Of a stretch of DNA of 64,000 bases, positions 62,367-64,000 are shown piece after piece. Each line of letters opens with the position of its first letter. Position 1 is the first letter of the stretch. The notes beneath the pieces were generated by a model. The model worked only from the letters and a program-made list of their open reading frames with translations, had not been told where the DNA came from and made no database searches. The stretch is taken from positions 1 through 64,000 of the forward strand of contig JBCBVV010000009.1 of the NCBI GenBank assembly GCA_039817415.1, read 5' to 3'. The DNA is from JALEFZ01 sp039817415. GTDB taxonomy: Bacteria > Bacteroidota > Bacteroidia > J057. The position numbers were made by a program, and so were the translations under genes.

Positions 62367-64000
62367 ATGAAAGAGTCATTAATCGCCATGAACATGAAAG
62401 TCATCTATGCTATTCTATTATATGCTACAATGGTTGTTTCTGGATATGCTCAGCCCATTTCTGTTAGCTCCCCTAACCAGAAACTCACCTTAGAGGTGAA
62501 TGTAGGGGATGATATTGCTTGGACTGTCAAGCTTGCCAATCAGGTCATTGTCAAGAAAGTAGTTGTTTCCATGGATATGGGGAATGAAAGGGTGTTGGGG
62601 GAAAAATCAAGACTCAAAAAGCAAAAGGTAAATCTTCTCGAAGAAAGCATGCAGTTACAGATCCCCAATAAAAACGCCGAAATCAATACGCGTTGTAATC
62701 AATTGCTGCTCACCTTCAAGGAGAAGTTCCAGCTTGAAATGCGAGTATACAACGACGGAGTTGCATATCGATTCATTGATCAATTGGATGAATCGCAGGA
62801 TGTTTATGGAGAGCGAATGAATATTCAACTGCCTTTAGAAAGTCGATCAAGGTTTCCAGAGGAGGAGTCCCTCTACTCTCACAATGAGCGTGAATACAAA
62901 GAACTGGACATAAAAAATATTGAGAAAGGGCGTTTCTGTAGCTTACCTGTTATGTTCGAAACAGGGGAAACTAAAGTCCTATTCACAGAAGCCTCACTAC
63001 ATAATTATCCTGGGATGTTTCTTGAAAAGTCCAAAGGTGAAAACTCTTTTGAGACTAAGTTTACCAATTATGTATTGGAGGCCATTCCAGACGAGTCTAC
63101 CACACCGGATAGAAGCCAAATTCTTAAGCGTCAAGCTGAATATATAGCCAAAACCGAGGGGGCAAGATCTTTCCCTTGGAGGGTATTTATGATTTCGGAT
63201 GACGACAGGACTTTCGTTTCCTCAGACTTGGTTACGGCTCTTTCTCAACCTTCAAAAATGGAGGATGTGTCATGGATTAAGCCAGGGAAAGTCGCTTGGG
63301 ACTGGTACAATGCCAACAATATTTATGGAGTTGATTTTGAGGCAGGCCTGAATCAGGAAACCTATAAATACTACATTGATTTCGCCTCCCAAAACAATAT
63401 CGAGTATGTTATCCTTGACGAAGGTTGGACAAAGTCAACCACTGAAATCATGGAAGACAATACCGAAATGGATGTTCCCGCCCTTATCCAATATGCTAAA
63501 TCAAAAAACGTAGGGATTATTCTTTGGGTGCTATGGAAACCCTTGGATGAGAACACTGAAGAAATCCTGAAATTATACAGTGATTGGGGAGCAGCTGGGG
63601 TAAAAGTAGACTTTATGCAGAGAAATGACCAGTATATGGTTAAGTCCTATGAAGTTATAGCTGAGGTAGCTGCTAAGTATAAACTCATGGTAGACTACCA
63701 TGGAGCCTTCAAGCCTTCCGGAATCGAAAGGGTGTGGCCCAATGTGGTAAACTATGAAGGGGTACTGGGAAATGAGCAAAACAAATGGACAGACATCGTA
63801 GATCCTGAGCACAATACCACCTTGCCATTTATCCGTATGGCTGCTGGCCCGATGGACTTTACACCCGGTGCAATGATCAACATGAATAAAAAGGACTATG
63901 AAACTGGAAAAGCCAATTATGCAGCCTTGTTTACACGCCCCATGGCTTATGGAACTCGTGCACATCAGGTAGCCATGTATGTGGTGTATGAGGCCCCACT
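62367..64000 (+). CDS. GH97 family glycoside hydrolase, C-terminus beyond the window
   Basis: The open frame runs off the right edge after 544 codons; family members usually have 640-720 residues, so about 100-180 are missing. The start at 62367 gives a signal peptide (MKVIYAILLYATMVV with SGYAQ, from Met10). The N-terminal beta-super-sandwich spans about 30-270. The catalytic barrel has AWDWYNANNIYGVDF, YVILDEGWT, GIILWVLWKP and AAGVKVDFMQRNDQ (near 411-424), then VDYHGAFKPSGIERVWPN and NYEGVLGNEQNKW. The Asp in KVDFM is where retaining GH97 alpha-galactosidases place their nucleophile, and the Glu residues of YEG and GNE are near calcium or acid positions. I cannot decide between alpha-glucosidase and alpha-galactosidase activity. 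It is probably periplasmic. Confidence 0.88.
   Translation, partial: MKESLIAMNMKVIYAILLYATMVVSGYAQPISVSSPNQKLTLEVNVGDDIAWTVKLANQVIVKKVVVSMDMGNERVLGEKSRLKKQKVNLLEESMQLQIPNKNAEINTRCNQLLLTFKEKFQLEMRVYNDGVAYRFIDQLDESQDVYGERMNIQLPLESRSRFPEEESLYSHNEREYKELDIKNIEKGRFCSLPVMFETGETKVLFTEASLHNYPGMFLEKSKGENSFETKFTNYVLEAIPDESTTPDRSQILKRQAEYIAKTEGARSFPWRVFMISDDDRTFVSSDLVTALSQPSKMEDVSWIKPGKVAWDWYNANNIYGVDFEAGLNQETYKYYIDFASQNNIEYVILDEGWTKSTTEIMEDNTEMDVPALIQYAKSKNVGIILWVLWKPLDENTEEILKLYSDWGAAGVKVDFMQRNDQYMVKSYEVIAEVAAKYKLMVDYHGAFKPSGIERVWPNVVNYEGVLGNEQNKWTDIVDPEHNTTLPFIRMAAGPMDFTPGAMINMNKKDYETGKANYAALFTRPMAYGTRAHQVAMYVVYEAP

Overview
The window reads as a chromosomal segment of a free-living, probably marine, member of the Bacteroidota (Cytophagales/Saprospirales-like). 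Four things point there: secreted proteins ending in type IX secretion (T9SS) sorting domains, a TonB-dependent receptor with an N-terminal CarboxypepD-like domain, a GH97 glycosidase, and the general lack of strong Shine-Dalgarno sites. The assignment is from family content only; there is no rRNA in the window and I found no convincing tRNA, CRISPR array, insertion sequence, phage or plasmid gene.

Left part, about 0.4-37.8 kb: a large surface-polysaccharide locus. It opens with a winged-helix regulator whose second domain looks like a catalytically degenerate nucleotidyltransferase, preceded by a perfect inverted repeat. A 1,568-residue repeat-rich T9SS surface protein and a fused ABC exporter follow. 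A tightly packed plus-strand run (genes often overlap by 4-40 bases) then carries two sugar-building modules. Module 1 (9.1-13.2 kb) is an SpsF-like cytidylyltransferase, a class III aminotransferase, an SDR and a NeuB-type synthase, suggesting a CMP-activated nonulosonic-acid-like sugar. Module 2 (16.8-22.0 kb) is a WbpG/PseA-type amidotransferase with dedicated HisH- and HisF-like partners, a Gfo/Idh dehydrogenase, a left-handed beta-helix acetyltransferase and a DegT aminotransferase. This resembles the WbpB/D/E/G set that makes amidinated diacetamido-uronic acids. Two unrelated-looking sulfotransferases, a DUF4910 protein, an asparagine-synthase-like amidotransferase, a WcaF-type acetyltransferase, several glycosyltransferases, a Wzy-like polymerase/ligase, WecB-type epimerase and GalE complete the locus. 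The product is inferred to be an acidic, sulfated, amidated/amidinated glycan. A secreted 917-residue protein with a LamG-like domain sits inside the locus.

Middle, 37.8-51.7 kb: mostly housekeeping and unknown genes on both strands. They include a RecD/Dda-like helicase, a stand-alone T9SS-sorting-domain-like protein, a PPOX flavoenzyme, DUF4412 and DUF952 proteins, a sugar-phosphate nucleotidyltransferase, TrmN6-like methyltransferase, an Lhr-type helicase without its usual ligase partners, a DUF547 protein, and a TPR/LuxR-type regulator.

Right part, 51.9-57.6 kb: a likely phytate/phosphate-acquisition unit made of a duplicated-domain T9SS protein, a hairpin, a TonB-dependent receptor and a lipoprotein beta-propeller phytase. 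After it come an outer-membrane DUF6268 protein, a YgiQ radical-SAM protein, a YjdI-CDGSH iron-sulfur protein, an SRPBCC protein, and a GH97 glycosidase cut by the window edge.
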